Made by a program: the position numbers and the translations under genes. This document shows, one piece after another, positions 28,033 through 37,412 of a DNA stretch of 50,985 nt; within the stretch, counting starts at the first letter, position 1, and every line of letters starts with the position of its first letter. Source of the stretch: Azoarcus sp. (lineage in GTDB: Bacteria > Pseudomonadota > Gammaproteobacteria > Burkholderiales > Rhodocyclaceae); the NCBI GenBank assembly GCA_030656215.1, contig JAUSOD010000036.1:1-50985 (forward strand). The letters run 5' to 3'. The notes below the pieces were generated by a model. It did no database searches. It had not been told where the DNA came from and saw only the letters and a list, made by a program, of their open reading frames with translations.

Positions 28033-28821
28033 TCATGCCTCTGGCCATTCCGCCAGGAAGGCCTCCCAGTGCGGGGCCGCGATCCGCCCCAGGGCTTCGC
28101 GCACCACGGTCACCTCCTTCGCCCATGCAACGGCATCGAGATGCCCGCGCAAACGCTGGAACCGGAGATACACCAGGTAGGTATTGACCACGTCGGTTTC
28201 ACAGTAATCACGAATCTCCGCAATGCGCCCCTCCTGCCACGCCTGCCAAACCGCAGAACCATCCATTCCAAGCTTGCCCGGATAGCCCATCAGCTTGGCC
28301 AGATCGTCCAGCGGCGCACTGGCGCGCGGCTGATAGAGCGCAAGGGCATCCATCAGGTCGAGATGTCGGGTGTGATAACGACTGATGTAGTTGTTCCACT
28401 TGAAATCGCGCGAGTCGTTGTAGTCGCCATCGCCCAGATCCCAATAGCGCGGCGCCGAGACACCGTGCACCATGCCCCGGTAGTGCAGCACCGGAAGATC
28501 GAATCCGCCGCCATTCCACGACACGATCTGCGGCGAGAAGCGCTCGATGCCGTCGAAGAAGCGCTGGATGATCTGCCCTTCCCCGGAATCGGGCTCCGAC
28601 AAGGAGAACACCCGAAAATGGTTCGCATCGCGCATGGCGCAGGATATCGTGACCACGCGCTGCAGATGATGCTGCAGAAAATCCGTTCCGTTGCTCGCCC
28701 GCCGCTGCTGAAAGGCGAACTCGGCGACCTCATAGTCCGACAGGGTCGCCGGCAAGTCGTTGAGCGTACGGATACCGGCCACATCGGGAATGGTCTCGAT
28801 ATCGAAAACGAGCACAGGCAT
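28033..28821 (-). CDS. Predicted 3'-5' exonuclease (DnaQ/PolB-exonuclease-like, DEDD superfamily)
   Basis: The 262-residue protein has exonuclease motif I in MPVLVFDIETIPD (Asp/Glu pair), motif II in VSWNGGGFDLPVLHYR, and motif III in IRDYCETDVVNTYLVYLRF with the Tyr and Asp that fit the DEDDy type. This matches the stand-alone PolB-like exonuclease family found across proteobacteria. No polymerase domain is attached. Substrate (DNA or RNA) and role are not known from the sequence. I chose the start at 28821 because motif I begins there. Its ATG overlaps the stop of ydbL, tying it to the ydbH-ynbE-ydbL envelope genes although its function looks unrelated. Confidence 0.88.
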   Translation of the reverse strand: MPVLVFDIETIPDVAGIRTLNDLPATLSDYEVAEFAFQQRRASNGTDFLQHHLQRVVTISCAMRDANHFRVFSLSEPDSGEGQIIQRFFDGIERFSPQIVSWNGGGFDLPVLHYRGMVHGVSAPRYWDLGDGDYNDSRDFKWNNYISRYHTRHLDLMDALALYQPRASAPLDDLAKLMGYPGKLGMDGSAVWQAWQEGRIAEIRDYCETDVVNTYLVYLRFQRLRGHLDAVAWAKEVTVVREALGRIAAPHWEAFLAEWPEA

Positions 28822-29231
28822 CACTTTTTCACCCAGCTCCCATCCTTTTGCACCCACCAGCCCGCCTGCGCACGATCTGCCCAACGCTGGGCGAAGGTCT
28901 TGCGCACATCCGCCTCCCACTCCGGATGACCGTTGGCCCGCGCAATCTCTCGATAAAGTGCGCCACGATCCGCATTTTCAGCGGCGATCAGAGCTGCAAC
29001 CGGACCACGTTGCGGCAGTGGTACGAGCGAGGCGTCACGCAGTGCAACCGTACCGTCTGCCGCCAGACCCACCGCGCCGGACGTATAAAGCGGTGCGAGC
29101 TGCGTGTGGCGCTGCTGCATCGAGCGCTGAAGCGCGCCGATGGCAGGCGAATCAATCTCAAGATTGCCCTGGGCCGAAGCCGACAGCGACAGCGCCAGCA
29201 GGAATGCACCGATAAAAGAGATGAACTTCAT
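28821..29231 (-). CDS. ydbL: YdbL-like periplasmic protein (DUF1318)
   Basis: The 136-residue protein has a cleavable signal peptide (MKFISFIGAFLLALSLSASA). A DUF1318/YdbL domain follows, with GAVGLAADGTVALRD, a PVAALIAAENADRGALYREIA segment and a Trp-rich end (AGWWVQKDGSWVKK). In E. coli it is encoded with ydbH and ynbE and is reported to assist the YdbH-YnbE bridge. It overlaps ynbE by 4 bp (ATGA) and the exonuclease gene by 1 bp. Confidence 0.9.
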   Translation of the reverse strand: MKFISFIGAFLLALSLSASAQGNLEIDSPAIGALQRSMQQRHTQLAPLYTSGAVGLAADGTVALRDASLVPLPQRGPVAALIAAENADRGALYREIARANGHPEWEADVRKTFAQRWADRAQAGWWVQKDGSWVKK

Positions 29232-29419
29232 GGCTTGGACCCCTCCGCGGCCGGCTGCGCCGGGGCATTGGCTCCCTCGCGCAATTGCCAGACCTCTTCA
29301 ATGATGCGATCGGCAGCCTTCTCGGCCGCAGCCGCGGGAAAGTAGATGTTGATCGTGACGCATGCGCTGGCTGCGAGCACCAGCCCGGCCAACAGTACGT
29401 TTCTCAAACTTGGCGACAT
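29228..29419 (-). CDS. ynbE: YnbE-like outer-membrane lipoprotein
   Basis: The 63-residue lipoprotein has signal MSPSLRNVLLAGLVLAASAC with lipobox AASAC, then VTINIYFPAAAAEKAADRIIEEVW, the highly conserved YnbE core, and a short Pro/Ala tail. E. coli YnbE sits in the outer membrane and stacks onto the end of YdbH to complete an inter-membrane phospholipid bridge. Its position 37 bp after the ydbH-like gene and overlapping ydbL reproduces that operon. Confidence 0.92.
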   Translation of the reverse strand: MSPSLRNVLLAGLVLAASACVTINIYFPAAAAEKAADRIIEEVWQLREGANAPAQPAAEGSKP

Positions 29420-29456
29420 GTCACCTCCTCAGTGACGCGGCAATGCAGGCAGGCGT

Positions 29457-31481
29457 TCAGCGCACTTCGGGCGCCACATTACCTGCGATGACGCGCTGCA
29501 GCCGCTCGATCAATTCGCGCCAATCCACGCGTCGATTGTAGCCGATGACGTCCAGCGCCGGGATTCCGCCGCCGCGGACGATGACAAAGCCGCCCTCGGT
29601 CGTTCCATCGTCGATGCCGCTCATCACGCACACACCGGATCGCAGGGCACAGCCGAACCCGATCTCGCGATAACCGAAAGTATCGAAGAACCCGAGCAGG
29701 CTGCGCTGGATCGCGGCCACCGCGCCGGGCCCGCCCAGCGCGCTGATGTTCTGCACCGCACGCTGGCTGATTCGGCGTGGATAGCGGCCGGCGCTGCTGA
29801 CCACGCGGGCATCAAACCGCTCCGGACGCCAGCGCGCCAACTCAAGACCGCGCACATCGGCATCAACGAACCCGGAAATATTGCCGAAGCTGAAGGTGTC
29901 GGTGAGCTGCGCGAGATCGATGTGACGCGCTTCGATGTCCGCCACCAGATGCGAGGCCACCCCGAAGGGCTCCTGCAGTCTCAGGCCGGTCGCCTGCAGA
30001 TAGCCGTCAAACACCGAAATCACCAGCGCCCCGTCGAGCGCCACCTCTCCCGGTGACACCCGCACCCCCGGCATCGAGGCCGAAAGCACCCCGGACATCG
30101 ACGGCAGCCCCACCGCATCGGTAAGCAGCCGCATCGACAGCGGCTCGATCACCAGACTGGCGCTTCCCCGCCACCCGCCCTCGCCTCTGTTCAGCACCAG
30201 GCCATCGACCACCACTGCGCCATCGAGCAAGGGAATGCGGATCCGCTCCGCCTGCACACGCTCGCCCTCGATATCCGCTGCGAACTCGAACGCACCGAGC
30301 GCAAGCTTCTGCCAGCGCCCGCCGCCCACACTCAGTTCTGCCCGGGTCGCCCCGGACTCGCGCCACGGCACATGGCCACTCAAGGGGCCGAAGGCGACGC
30401 CGGTCCCGCCGTCCGCGCCGCGCAAGCTGAAGCCCGCTTGATCGAACACGGCATCGAGCGCAAGCAGGCGACCCTGAGCAAACTCCAGCGCACCGCTCAC
30501 ATGACCTGCAAACTGGAGCCGCTCGGTAGCCGCCGGCGCCAGCACCGGGCTTAGCCAACGCGGTCCGACCACCGCGAGGTCGGCACCCGCAAGCGCCACC
30601 GCCGCACGCTCGACCAGCCCGTTGGCGGTATCGACCGTGGCCGAGGCCGCGAGCTGCTCGACGCCTTCAAGCCGGATCGACGCTTCGACGATATCGAGTC
30701 CGTTACCCTGCAAGCGCCCGCGGGCCACGAGTTGCGGACCGGCTTCGATATAGAAGGGATGCAGGTAGGCAGCACCCTCACGCCACATCGAGCTAGCCGA
30801 CCAGTCCCAGCCACCTGCGCGCCACAGCGCCTCTACACCCACATCGACAACCAGCTGCTCGGCAGCGCGCAATCCATCCGAAGAACCGAAACCTGCTCCG
30901 TCGAGCCGCCCAGACAGCGTCACCGAGCGTTCGGGCTGCCAGCTCAACTTGCCGTCGAAACGGCCGAGCACGGACCAGGCCTCCAGCGCCGGCAGCCAGG
31001 TTTTCAGGGTCGCGAGATCGAATCGTCTGACGTCGGCCTCGACTGCGCCATTGGGGAGCAAGCGCACTTGAACGCGGGCGCCGTCGCGTGCAAGGACGGT
31101 CAGCTCACCGCTACGATCCGACAAATCCAGCCTGAAGTCGATCCGAAGGGGGGACGCGGCACCTGCCACCCGCAAGCGCCCTTGCTCACATCGCAACACC
31201 GCAGCGTCAAGGCTTCCGCGCGCACAAACGAGCTGCAGGTTTCGCCACTGATGCTCGCCGATGCGCAGCCGTCCCATGCCGACCGAGGCGCTGCCGCCCG
31301 GCGGAAACTGAATCTTCAGGTCCCGCACGGCGAACGCAGGATGTTCCACTCGATCAATTGCGAGTGACAGTGCGCCAAGACCAGAGGCCACAAGCGGCTG
31401 CCCAAGGGGCAGCGCAAACAGCACCACGCACAGCCAGCGCCATGCACGGTGCCAGGAGGAATGCTCAGGCGGGGAAGACAC
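29457..31481 (-). CDS. ydbH: YdbH-like AsmA-family inter-membrane (phospholipid transport) protein
   Basis: The 674-residue protein has one N-terminal transmembrane anchor (about residues 14-38). A long stretch rich in short alternating beta segments follows, typical of AsmA-like bridge proteins. The C-terminus (about 520-674) contains GNISGFVDADVRGLELARW and RRISQRAVQNISALGGPGAVAAIQRSLLGFFDTFGYREIGFGC-type sequence, the YdbH conserved end. E. coli YdbH is about 880 residues, so this copy is shorter, perhaps a shorter groove. It works with YnbE and YdbL, which follow directly. The start overlaps the cysM end by 17 bp. Confidence 0.85.
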   Translation of the reverse strand: MSSPPEHSSWHRAWRWLCVVLFALPLGQPLVASGLGALSLAIDRVEHPAFAVRDLKIQFPPGGSASVGMGRLRIGEHQWRNLQLVCARGSLDAAVLRCEQGRLRVAGAASPLRIDFRLDLSDRSGELTVLARDGARVQVRLLPNGAVEADVRRFDLATLKTWLPALEAWSVLGRFDGKLSWQPERSVTLSGRLDGAGFGSSDGLRAAEQLVVDVGVEALWRAGGWDWSASSMWREGAAYLHPFYIEAGPQLVARGRLQGNGLDIVEASIRLEGVEQLAASATVDTANGLVERAAVALAGADLAVVGPRWLSPVLAPAATERLQFAGHVSGALEFAQGRLLALDAVFDQAGFSLRGADGGTGVAFGPLSGHVPWRESGATRAELSVGGGRWQKLALGAFEFAADIEGERVQAERIRIPLLDGAVVVDGLVLNRGEGGWRGSASLVIEPLSMRLLTDAVGLPSMSGVLSASMPGVRVSPGEVALDGALVISVFDGYLQATGLRLQEPFGVASHLVADIEARHIDLAQLTDTFSFGNISGFVDADVRGLELARWRPERFDARVVSSAGRYPRRISQRAVQNISALGGPGAVAAIQRSLLGFFDTFGYREIGFGCALRSGVCVMSGIDDGTTEGGFVIVRGGGIPALDVIGYNRRVDWRELIERLQRVIAGNVAPEVR

Positions 31482-32355
31482 CCGTCGACAGATAGCGATC
31501 CCCTCGATCGCAGACGATCGACACGATCACCGCGTTCTCGAGTTCGGCAGCGAGGCGCAGCGCGACATGCATCGAGCCTCCCGAAGAAATGCCGGCAAAG
31601 ATACCTTCCTCGCGTGCCAGCCGTCGGGTCATCTCTTCGGCGTCGGCCTGAGACACGTATTCGAGGCGGTCCACCCGCGGCTTTTCATAGATTCGGGGCA
31701 GATAGGCGTCCGGCCATTTGCGGATACCCGGGATCTGCGAGCCCTCCTCCGGCTGACAGCCCACGATCTGGATCGATGGATTCTTCGTCTTGAAAAAGCG
31801 CGACACCCCCATGATGGTCCCGGTGGTTCCCATCGAGCTCACGAAGTGGGTAATCCGCCCCCCGGTCTGCTCCCACAGCTCTGGTCCGGTACCTTCGAAA
31901 TGCGCAAGCGGATTATCCGGATTGCCGAACTGGTCGAGGATGATCCCCTTCCCTTCATCGCGCATTTTCTCGGCGACATCGCGCGCCATCTCCATGCCGC
32001 CTTCACGAGGCGTCAGCACCAGGTCCGCACCAAAGGCGCGCATCGTCTGACGGCGCTCGATACTCTGATTCTCGGGCATCACTAGGATCATGCGATAGCC
32101 ACGCATTGCCGCCACCATCGCCAGTGCAATACCGGTGTTGCCGCTGGTTGCCTCGATCAAGCAGTCCCCGGGCTTGATGTCGCCACGTGCCTCCGCATGC
32201 TGCACCATCGACAGCGCAGGCCGGTCCTTGACCGAACCCGCCGGGTTATTCCCTTCGAGCTTGCCGAGGATGACGTTGTTGCGCCCGGCACCGATCCGCT
32301 TCAGGCGTACCAGCGGCGTCTGTCCCACGTAGTCGTCGAGCGTCTTGTAATCCAT
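31465..32355 (-). CDS. cysM: Cysteine synthase B (O-acetylserine/thiosulfate sulfhydrylase)
   Basis: The 296-residue fold-type II PLP enzyme has the Schiff-base lysine Lys43 in NPAGSVKDRPAL, the substrate loop EATSGNTGIALA, and the phosphate-binding GTTGTIMG. RRQTMRAFGADLVLTP, the compact length and the acidic PEEGSQIPGIRKW segment fit CysM rather than CysK. It makes cysteine from O-acetylserine and sulfide or thiosulfate. It lies 41 bp after ugd and overlaps ydbH by 17 bp. Confidence 0.94.
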   Translation of the reverse strand: MDYKTLDDYVGQTPLVRLKRIGAGRNNVILGKLEGNNPAGSVKDRPALSMVQHAEARGDIKPGDCLIEATSGNTGIALAMVAAMRGYRMILVMPENQSIERRQTMRAFGADLVLTPREGGMEMARDVAEKMRDEGKGIILDQFGNPDNPLAHFEGTGPELWEQTGGRITHFVSSMGTTGTIMGVSRFFKTKNPSIQIVGCQPEEGSQIPGIRKWPDAYLPRIYEKPRVDRLEYVSQADAEEMTRRLAREEGIFAGISSGGSMHVALRLAAELENAVIVSIVCDRGDRYLSTGVFPA

Positions 32356-32396
32356 TTTCAGTACCCTTTTCGGCGCACAAGGCCGGGAGTGTCGGG

Positions 32397-33719
32397 TCAG
32401 CGCCGACCCATACCGTGATAGTCGATTCCAATCCGCCGCATCACGGCAGGATCGTACATATTGCGTCCGTCAAAGATCACCGGATGCTTCAGCGTTTGCC
32501 GGATCAGCTCGAAATCGGGACTACGGAACTCCTTCCATTCGGTCACGATCAGCAAGGCATCAGCCCCCTCGAGCGCCTCCATCGGCCGCTGAACATAACT
32601 CAGCCCGGGCTTGTCACCGAAGATTCGCCGGGCTTCGTTCATCGCCACCGGATCGTAAGCGGTCACGCTTGCTCCGCGCCGGAACAACTCGGCAATGATC
32701 ACCCGGCTGGGCGCATCGCGCATGTCGTCCGTATTCGGCTTGAAGGCCAATCCCCACAAAGCAAAATTCAGGCCGCTCAGATCCTCCCCGAAACGCCCCA
32801 CGATCTTGTCCACAAGCCGCAGCTTCTGCGCATCGTTCGCCTCTTCGACCGCATTGAGCAGCAAAAGGTCGTGACCATGTTCGCGTCCGGTGCGGACTAG
32901 CGCCTTGACGTCCTTCGGGAAGCACGAGCCCCCATAGCCGCAGCCGGCATACAGGAAATGCCACCCAATCCGCGGATCCGATCCTATCCCCTGGCGCACG
33001 AACTCGATGTCGGCGCCCAGGGTCTCCGCCAGATTGGCCAGTTCGTTCATGAAGCTGATGCGAGTCGCGAGCATCGCATTGGCCGCGTACTTGGTGAGTT
33101 CGGCACTCCTGACATCCATGACCAGCAGTTTTTCGTGGTTGCGCTGGAACGGCCCGTACAGCTGACGCATCAGCTCGATGGCATGCTCATCCTCTGCACC
33201 GACAATGATCCGGTCGGGGCGCATGAAGTCATCCACTGCCGCACCTTCCTTGAGAAACTCGGGATTCGACACCACCGAGAACTCGAGGCCGGCATCGCGC
33301 CGCGCCAATTCTTCCGCAATCACGGCTCGTACCTTGTCGCCCGTTCCGACCGGCACCGTCGACTTGTCGACAACCACGCGGTAAGCGTCCATATGGCGGC
33401 CAATATTGCGTGCAGCAGCCAACACATACTGAAGATCCGCCGAGCCATCCTCATCGGGCGGGGTGCCTACCGCGATGAACTGGATTGCGCCATGACGGGT
33501 CGCCCGTTCGATATCGGTGGTAAATGAGAGCCGGCCCGCAGCGACGTTGCGCCGCACGACCTCGAGCAGCCCGGGCTCGTGGATCGGGATGCCGCCTTCC
33601 TCAAGGATGCGAATCTTGTCCGGATCGACGTCGAGGCAGAGCACGTCGTTACCGACATCCGCAAGACACGCACCGCTGACCAGTCCGACATAACCAGTAC
33701 CGATAACCGTAACTTTCAT
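32397..33719 (-). CDS. ugd: UDP-glucose 6-dehydrogenase
   Basis: The 440-residue protein begins with the Rossmann NAD site [20 protein letters not shown]. It has the central motif [15 protein letters not shown], the catalytic Cys266 in [13 protein letters not shown], and the C-terminal domain motif [18 protein letters not shown]. It oxidises UDP-glucose to UDP-glucuronate for surface polysaccharide synthesis. I chose the start at 33719 from the family N-terminus. It sits 32 bp after lapB, consistent with an envelope theme. Confidence 0.97.
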   Translation of the reverse strand: MKVTVIGTGYVGLVSGACLADVGNDVLCLDVDPDKIRILEEGGIPIHEPGLLEVVRRNVAAGRLSFTTDIERATRHGAIQFIAVGTPPDEDGSADLQYVLAAARNIGRHMDAYRVVVDKSTVPVGTGDKVRAVIAEELARRDAGLEFSVVSNPEFLKEGAAVDDFMRPDRIIVGAEDEHAIELMRQLYGPFQRNHEKLLVMDVRSAELTKYAANAMLATRISFMNELANLAETLGADIEFVRQGIGSDPRIGWHFLYAGCGYGGSCFPKDVKALVRTGREHGHDLLLLNAVEEANDAQKLRLVDKIVGRFGEDLSGLNFALWGLAFKPNTDDMRDAPSRVIIAELFRRGASVTAYDPVAMNEARRIFGDKPGLSYVQRPMEALEGADALLIVTEWKEFRSPDFELIRQTLKHPVIFDGRNMYDPAVMRRIGIDYHGMGRR

Positions 33720-33751
33720 GCGTTTTCCTGTTTCAGTGCGAGCCCGAAGGC

Positions 33752-34927
33752 TTACGGAGTGAGATCGAATTCTTCCGTCCGTCGTGGCGGATAGGTTTCC
33801 CATCCGCCGCATGCGGGACAGCGCCAGTGGAACTGCCGTGCCTTGAACCCGCAGGCGTCGCAGCGGTAGCGCGCGACCTTGCGGGTGTGGCCGTGAATCA
33901 ACTGCTTCACCAGCTCGATATCACCGCGCTGCTCCGGTGGCGCCGCGAGCAGGGCAGCCTCGAGCAGTTTATCCAGACCGAGCAGGGTCGGATTGCGGCG
34001 CAGCTCTTCACGCACCAGCTCATAGGCCGCCTTCGGACCCAACTTGTCCATTTCCCAGTGGAAAAGCTCATCGAGCAGATCCAGAGAGGGATGACGCTCC
34101 AGCCACGAGCGCAGCAGCAGGTGTCCCTGCTCGACCCGCCCCAGGCGTCCATAGGCATCCATGATGCGTTGGGCGGCCAGGGCCAGGTAGACCGGATCCT
34201 GACTCTCTATCCGTTTCCATGCATCGAGGGCAGCCTCATCATGCCCTTCTGCAGCAAGAAGATCGCCCTGGATCAGACTCGCCCGAACACAACGGCGATT
34301 GGTAAGCAAGGCCTGTTCGACATGTTTGCGCACATCTTCGAAGTTGGAGCTGCCCAGCGCCTGCGTGGCAAGTTCGCAGTGAAAGTTCGCCACTTCCGTT
34401 CGCCAGTGCACATTCTCATGATCCGGCAAGGAACTGGCCACGCCGATCGCCTTCGCCCAGTCCTTCTCCTGCTGATAGATCTCGAGCAGGTAACGTAAGG
34501 CAAGGTCGCTGGCGCGGGTGTCGCGCAGACGCAGAAACACGGCCTCCGCCCGATCTAGCAAGCCAGCCTTGAGAAAATCCTGCCCCAGCTCACCCAGCGC
34601 CTGCAGCCGCTGTTCCTCGGACAAGTCCTCCCGATCGACGAGCAACTGGTGCATCCGGATCGCACGGTCGGTCTCGCCACGGCGCCGAAACAGGCTACCC
34701 AGTGCGAAATGCAACTCTATGGTCTGAGGATCGATCCGCACCGCTTCGACAAATGCGTCGATGGCCTTGTCGGGCTGCTCATTGAGCAGGAAATTCAGCC
34801 CGCTGAGGTAGGAGCGCGGCAACGCCCGCGACTCATGCACGACCTGGCGAATGTCGATCCGGGCTGCAAGCCAGCCGAGGGCAAAAAAGAGCGGCAGCGC
34901 AAGCAGCCACCAGAATTCAATTTCCAT
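33752..34927 (-). CDS. lapB: Lipopolysaccharide assembly protein LapB (TPR plus rubredoxin-like)
   Basis: The 391-residue protein has an N-terminal membrane anchor ([23 protein letters not shown]), about nine TPR repeats (for example [23 protein letters not shown]), and a C-terminal rubredoxin-type metal site with CDACGF and CPACGGW. In E. coli LapB regulates LpxC turnover through FtsH and so sets the LPS level. It follows lapA by 5 bp, the standard pair. Confidence 0.96.
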   Translation of the reverse strand: MEIEFWWLLALPLFFALGWLAARIDIRQVVHESRALPRSYLSGLNFLLNEQPDKAIDAFVEAVRIDPQTIELHFALGSLFRRRGETDRAIRMHQLLVDREDLSEEQRLQALGELGQDFLKAGLLDRAEAVFLRLRDTRASDLALRYLLEIYQQEKDWAKAIGVASSLPDHENVHWRTEVANFHCELATQALGSSNFEDVRKHVEQALLTNRRCVRASLIQGDLLAAEGHDEAALDAWKRIESQDPVYLALAAQRIMDAYGRLGRVEQGHLLLRSWLERHPSLDLLDELFHWEMDKLGPKAAYELVREELRRNPTLLGLDKLLEAALLAAPPEQRGDIELVKQLIHGHTRKVARYRCDACGFKARQFHWRCPACGGWETYPPRRTEEFDLTP

Positions 34928-34932
34928 GGATT

Positions 34933-35238
34933 TCAGAGTGTCTCGGGAGCCTGGACTTCGGCTGCAGGCACTGTGGACTCAGCTCGATCGCGACCTGCGC
35001 GTTCCAACTGCTTGCGCAGACGGGAGATCTCGCGGCGCTGACGCAATAGCGACGCAAAAGTTGCGGTCATGCCCAACAAAGCCCCCGCAGCGAATGCAAT
35101 GAGGATGATGAACACAAGGGGAAGATGCCACTCGCTGCCAAAAAAGAAGTACAGACTCGCGAGATGATCGTTCTTGACCGCGAAGCCGAACAGAAGAAAA
35201 AACAACAGGAGGCGGAAAAACCACATTAAGGCGCGCAT
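34933..35238 (-). CDS. lapA: LapA domain inner-membrane protein
   Basis: The 101-residue protein has two membrane helices (about 3-19 and 38-62), with VKNDHLASLYFFFGSEWHLPL between them, and a cytoplasmic coiled coil (RQRREISRLRKQLERA). This is the LapA/YciS layout. I chose the start at 35238 (MRALMWFFRLL). It is coupled to lapB and lies downstream of ihfB, from which a terminator hairpin separates it. Confidence 0.93.
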   Translation of the reverse strand: MRALMWFFRLLLFFLLFGFAVKNDHLASLYFFFGSEWHLPLVFIILIAFAAGALLGMTATFASLLRQRREISRLRKQLERAGRDRAESTVPAAEVQAPETL

Positions 35239-35264
35239 GGCTGCATTATCTCCGAGCACATGAC

Positions 35265-35292
35265 AAAAAAGAAGGCGGCCAAAGCCGCCTTC
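35265..35292 (-). terminator. Intrinsic terminator after ihfB
   Basis: On the minus strand GAAGGCGGC, loop TTTG and GCCGCCTTC are followed by TTTTTT. It stands 29 bp past the ihfB stop and 26 bp before the lapA start, so lapA-lapB must be read through or have their own promoter. Confidence 0.9.
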
Positions 35293-35321
35293 CGTGATTC
35301 ATTCCACCGATCGCCGCACGG

Positions 35322-35606
35322 TCAAGCGATGACATCCACCCGCTCGCGCAATTCCTTGCCAGCCTTGAAGTGAGGCACGTACTTTTCGGGTACGTGCACC
35401 TTGTCGCCGGACTTCGGGTTGCGACCCACACGAGGCGGACGGTAGTTCAGCGCAAAACTTCCAAACCCGCGGATCTCGATGCGATCACCACGCGCGAGCG
35501 CGTCGGTCATCGCATCGAGAATCATCTTGACCGCGTAATCGGCGTCCTTTGCTACCAGTTGCGGAAAACGCGCCGCCAACTGGGCAATCAGCTCCGATTT
35601 GGTCAT
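35322..35606 (-). CDS. ihfB: Integration host factor subunit beta
   Basis: The 94-residue HU/IHF-fold protein begins [23 protein letters not shown], and its arm reads [26 protein letters not shown], the beta-subunit pattern with the intercalating proline in RNPKSG. It heterodimerises with IhfA. It starts 11 bp after rpsA, as in many proteobacteria. Confidence 0.97.
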   Translation of the reverse strand: MTKSELIAQLAARFPQLVAKDADYAVKMILDAMTDALARGDRIEIRGFGSFALNYRPPRVGRNPKSGDKVHVPEKYVPHFKAGKELRERVDVIA

Positions 35607-35617
35607 GATCGGTCAGC

Positions 35618-37321
35618 TTACTGCTTTTGCTCGTTCAGCTTGGCCTTGAGCAGCGCGCCGAGGTTGGTCGTACCGGATGCAGCAGCGCTTTCGGAAGCCA
35701 TCTTGTTCATGACTTCGCTCTGCTCTACCTGATCCTTGGCACGAATCGACAGATTGATCGAACGGGTCTTGCGATCAACGTTGAGGATGACCGCTTCGAT
35801 TTCTTCGCCTTCCTTCAGCACCGTGGTCAGATCGTCGATCCGGTGAGCAGCGGCTTCGGACGCACGCAGATAAGCTTCGACCTCGTCACCCAGCCCGATC
35901 ACTGCGCCACGGGCTTCGACCGACTTCACCGTGCCGCGGACAAGACTGTTCTTGTCATGGGTGGCGATGAAGTTGGTGTACGGATCACCTTCCATCTGCT
36001 TGATGCCCAGCGAGATGCGCTCGCGCTCGACATCGATCGCCAACACCAAGGCCTCGACCTCGTCACCCTTCTTGAAGCGACGGACGGCTTCTTCGCCGGT
36101 TTCGCTCCAAGACAGGTCGGACAGATGCACCAGACCGTCGATACCGCCTTCCAGGCCAATGAACACGCCGAAATCGGTGATCGACTTGATCTGACCGCGG
36201 ACCTTGTCACCCTTCTTGTGGTTCAGGGCGAAATCGTCCCACGGGTTCGAAGCGCACTGCTTCATGCCCAGCGAGATGCGGCGACGGTCTTCGTCGATTT
36301 CGAGAATCATCACTTCGACTTCATCGCCCAGCTGGACAACCTTGGTCGGATGGATGTTCTTGTTGGTCCAGTCCATTTCGGACACGTGCACCAGACCTTC
36401 GATACCCTGCTCGACTTCAACGAAGGCGCCGTAGTCGGTGATATTGGTGACCTTGCCGAACAGGCGGGTGCCCTGCGGGTAACGGCGGGAGATGCCGACC
36501 CACGGATCTTCGCCCAGCTGCTTGAGACCCAGCGAGACGCGGTTCTTTTCCTGGTCGAACTTGAGCACCTTGGCTTCGATTTCGTCGCCGACATTGAGCA
36601 CTTCCGACGGGTGACGCACGCGACGCCAGGCCAGATCGGTAATGTGCAGCAGGCCGTCGATCCCACCGAGGTCGACGAACGCACCGTAGTCGGTGATGTT
36701 CTTGACGATACCCTTGATGACGGTGCCTTCCTTGAGGTTGGACAGGAGCTTTTCGCGCTCTTCGCCCATCGACTCTTCGAGCACGGCACGACGCGACACG
36801 ACCACGTTGTTGCGCTTGCGGTCGAGCTTGATGACCTTGAACTCGTATTCCTTGCCTTCGTACGGCGTGGTGTCCTTGACCGGACGCATGTCGACCAGCG
36901 AACCCGGCAGGAAGGCGCGGATGCTGTTGGTCATGACGGTCAGACCACCCTTGACGCGACCGGAGATCACACCCTTGACCAGCGTGCCTTCGTTGAGCGC
37001 CTTCTCGAGATCGTTCCAGGCCGAGATACGCTTGGCTTTGTCGCGCGACAGGCGGGTTTCACCGAAACCGTCTTCGAGCGCGTCGATTGCGACGTGGACG
37101 AAATCGCCGATTTCAACTTCGAGTTCGCCGCGGTCGTTGCGGAATTCCTCGACGGGAACATAGCTTTCCGACTTCAGGCCGGCATTGACGACCACAAAGT
37201 TTTGATCGATGCGTACGACTTCGGCGGTGATGACTTCGCCGGTGCGCATTTCCTGAAGGGCAAGGCTTTCTTCGAACAGCGCGGCAAAACTTTCTTCGAA
37301 GGCAGGGGTGGCAGTTGACAT
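35618..37321 (-). CDS. rpsA: 30S ribosomal protein S1
   Basis: The 567-residue protein has six S1 RNA-binding domains in series (for example [88 protein letters not shown]). It is slightly longer than the 557-residue E. coli protein. It recruits mRNA to the 30S subunit. I chose the start at 37321 ([19 protein letters not shown]) from the family; the frame runs open upstream. A 91-bp leader with a small hairpin separates it from the aroA/cmk gene. Confidence 0.97.
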   Translation of the reverse strand: MSTATPAFEESFAALFEESLALQEMRTGEVITAEVVRIDQNFVVVNAGLKSESYVPVEEFRNDRGELEVEIGDFVHVAIDALEDGFGETRLSRDKAKRISAWNDLEKALNEGTLVKGVISGRVKGGLTVMTNSIRAFLPGSLVDMRPVKDTTPYEGKEYEFKVIKLDRKRNNVVVSRRAVLEESMGEEREKLLSNLKEGTVIKGIVKNITDYGAFVDLGGIDGLLHITDLAWRRVRHPSEVLNVGDEIEAKVLKFDQEKNRVSLGLKQLGEDPWVGISRRYPQGTRLFGKVTNITDYGAFVEVEQGIEGLVHVSEMDWTNKNIHPTKVVQLGDEVEVMILEIDEDRRRISLGMKQCASNPWDDFALNHKKGDKVRGQIKSITDFGVFIGLEGGIDGLVHLSDLSWSETGEEAVRRFKKGDEVEALVLAIDVERERISLGIKQMEGDPYTNFIATHDKNSLVRGTVKSVEARGAVIGLGDEVEAYLRASEAAAHRIDDLTTVLKEGEEIEAVILNVDRKTRSINLSIRAKDQVEQSEVMNKMASESAAASGTTNLGALLKAKLNEQKQ

Positions 37322-37382
37322 AAAGAGTGAGGAATCCGGAACCGGCGTGCGACGGCAAGCAAAATAGTTAGGGAAACACGCA

Positions 37383-37400
37383 CCGGGCACCCTTGCCCGG
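37383..37400 (-). promoter_or_regulatory. Hairpin in the rpsA leader
   Basis: CCGGGCA, loop AGGG and TGCCCGG form a perfect 7-bp stem 62 bp or more upstream of the rpsA start. No U-tract follows. rpsA leaders in other proteobacteria fold into hairpins that S1 itself binds; a similar role here is inference. Confidence 0.35.
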
Positions 37401-37412
37401 GCATGGTCAGGC

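Noticed and set aside
35627-37318. A 563-codon plus-strand frame opposite rpsA
   Set aside because: Its apparent internal repetition only reflects the six S1 repeats on the other strand.
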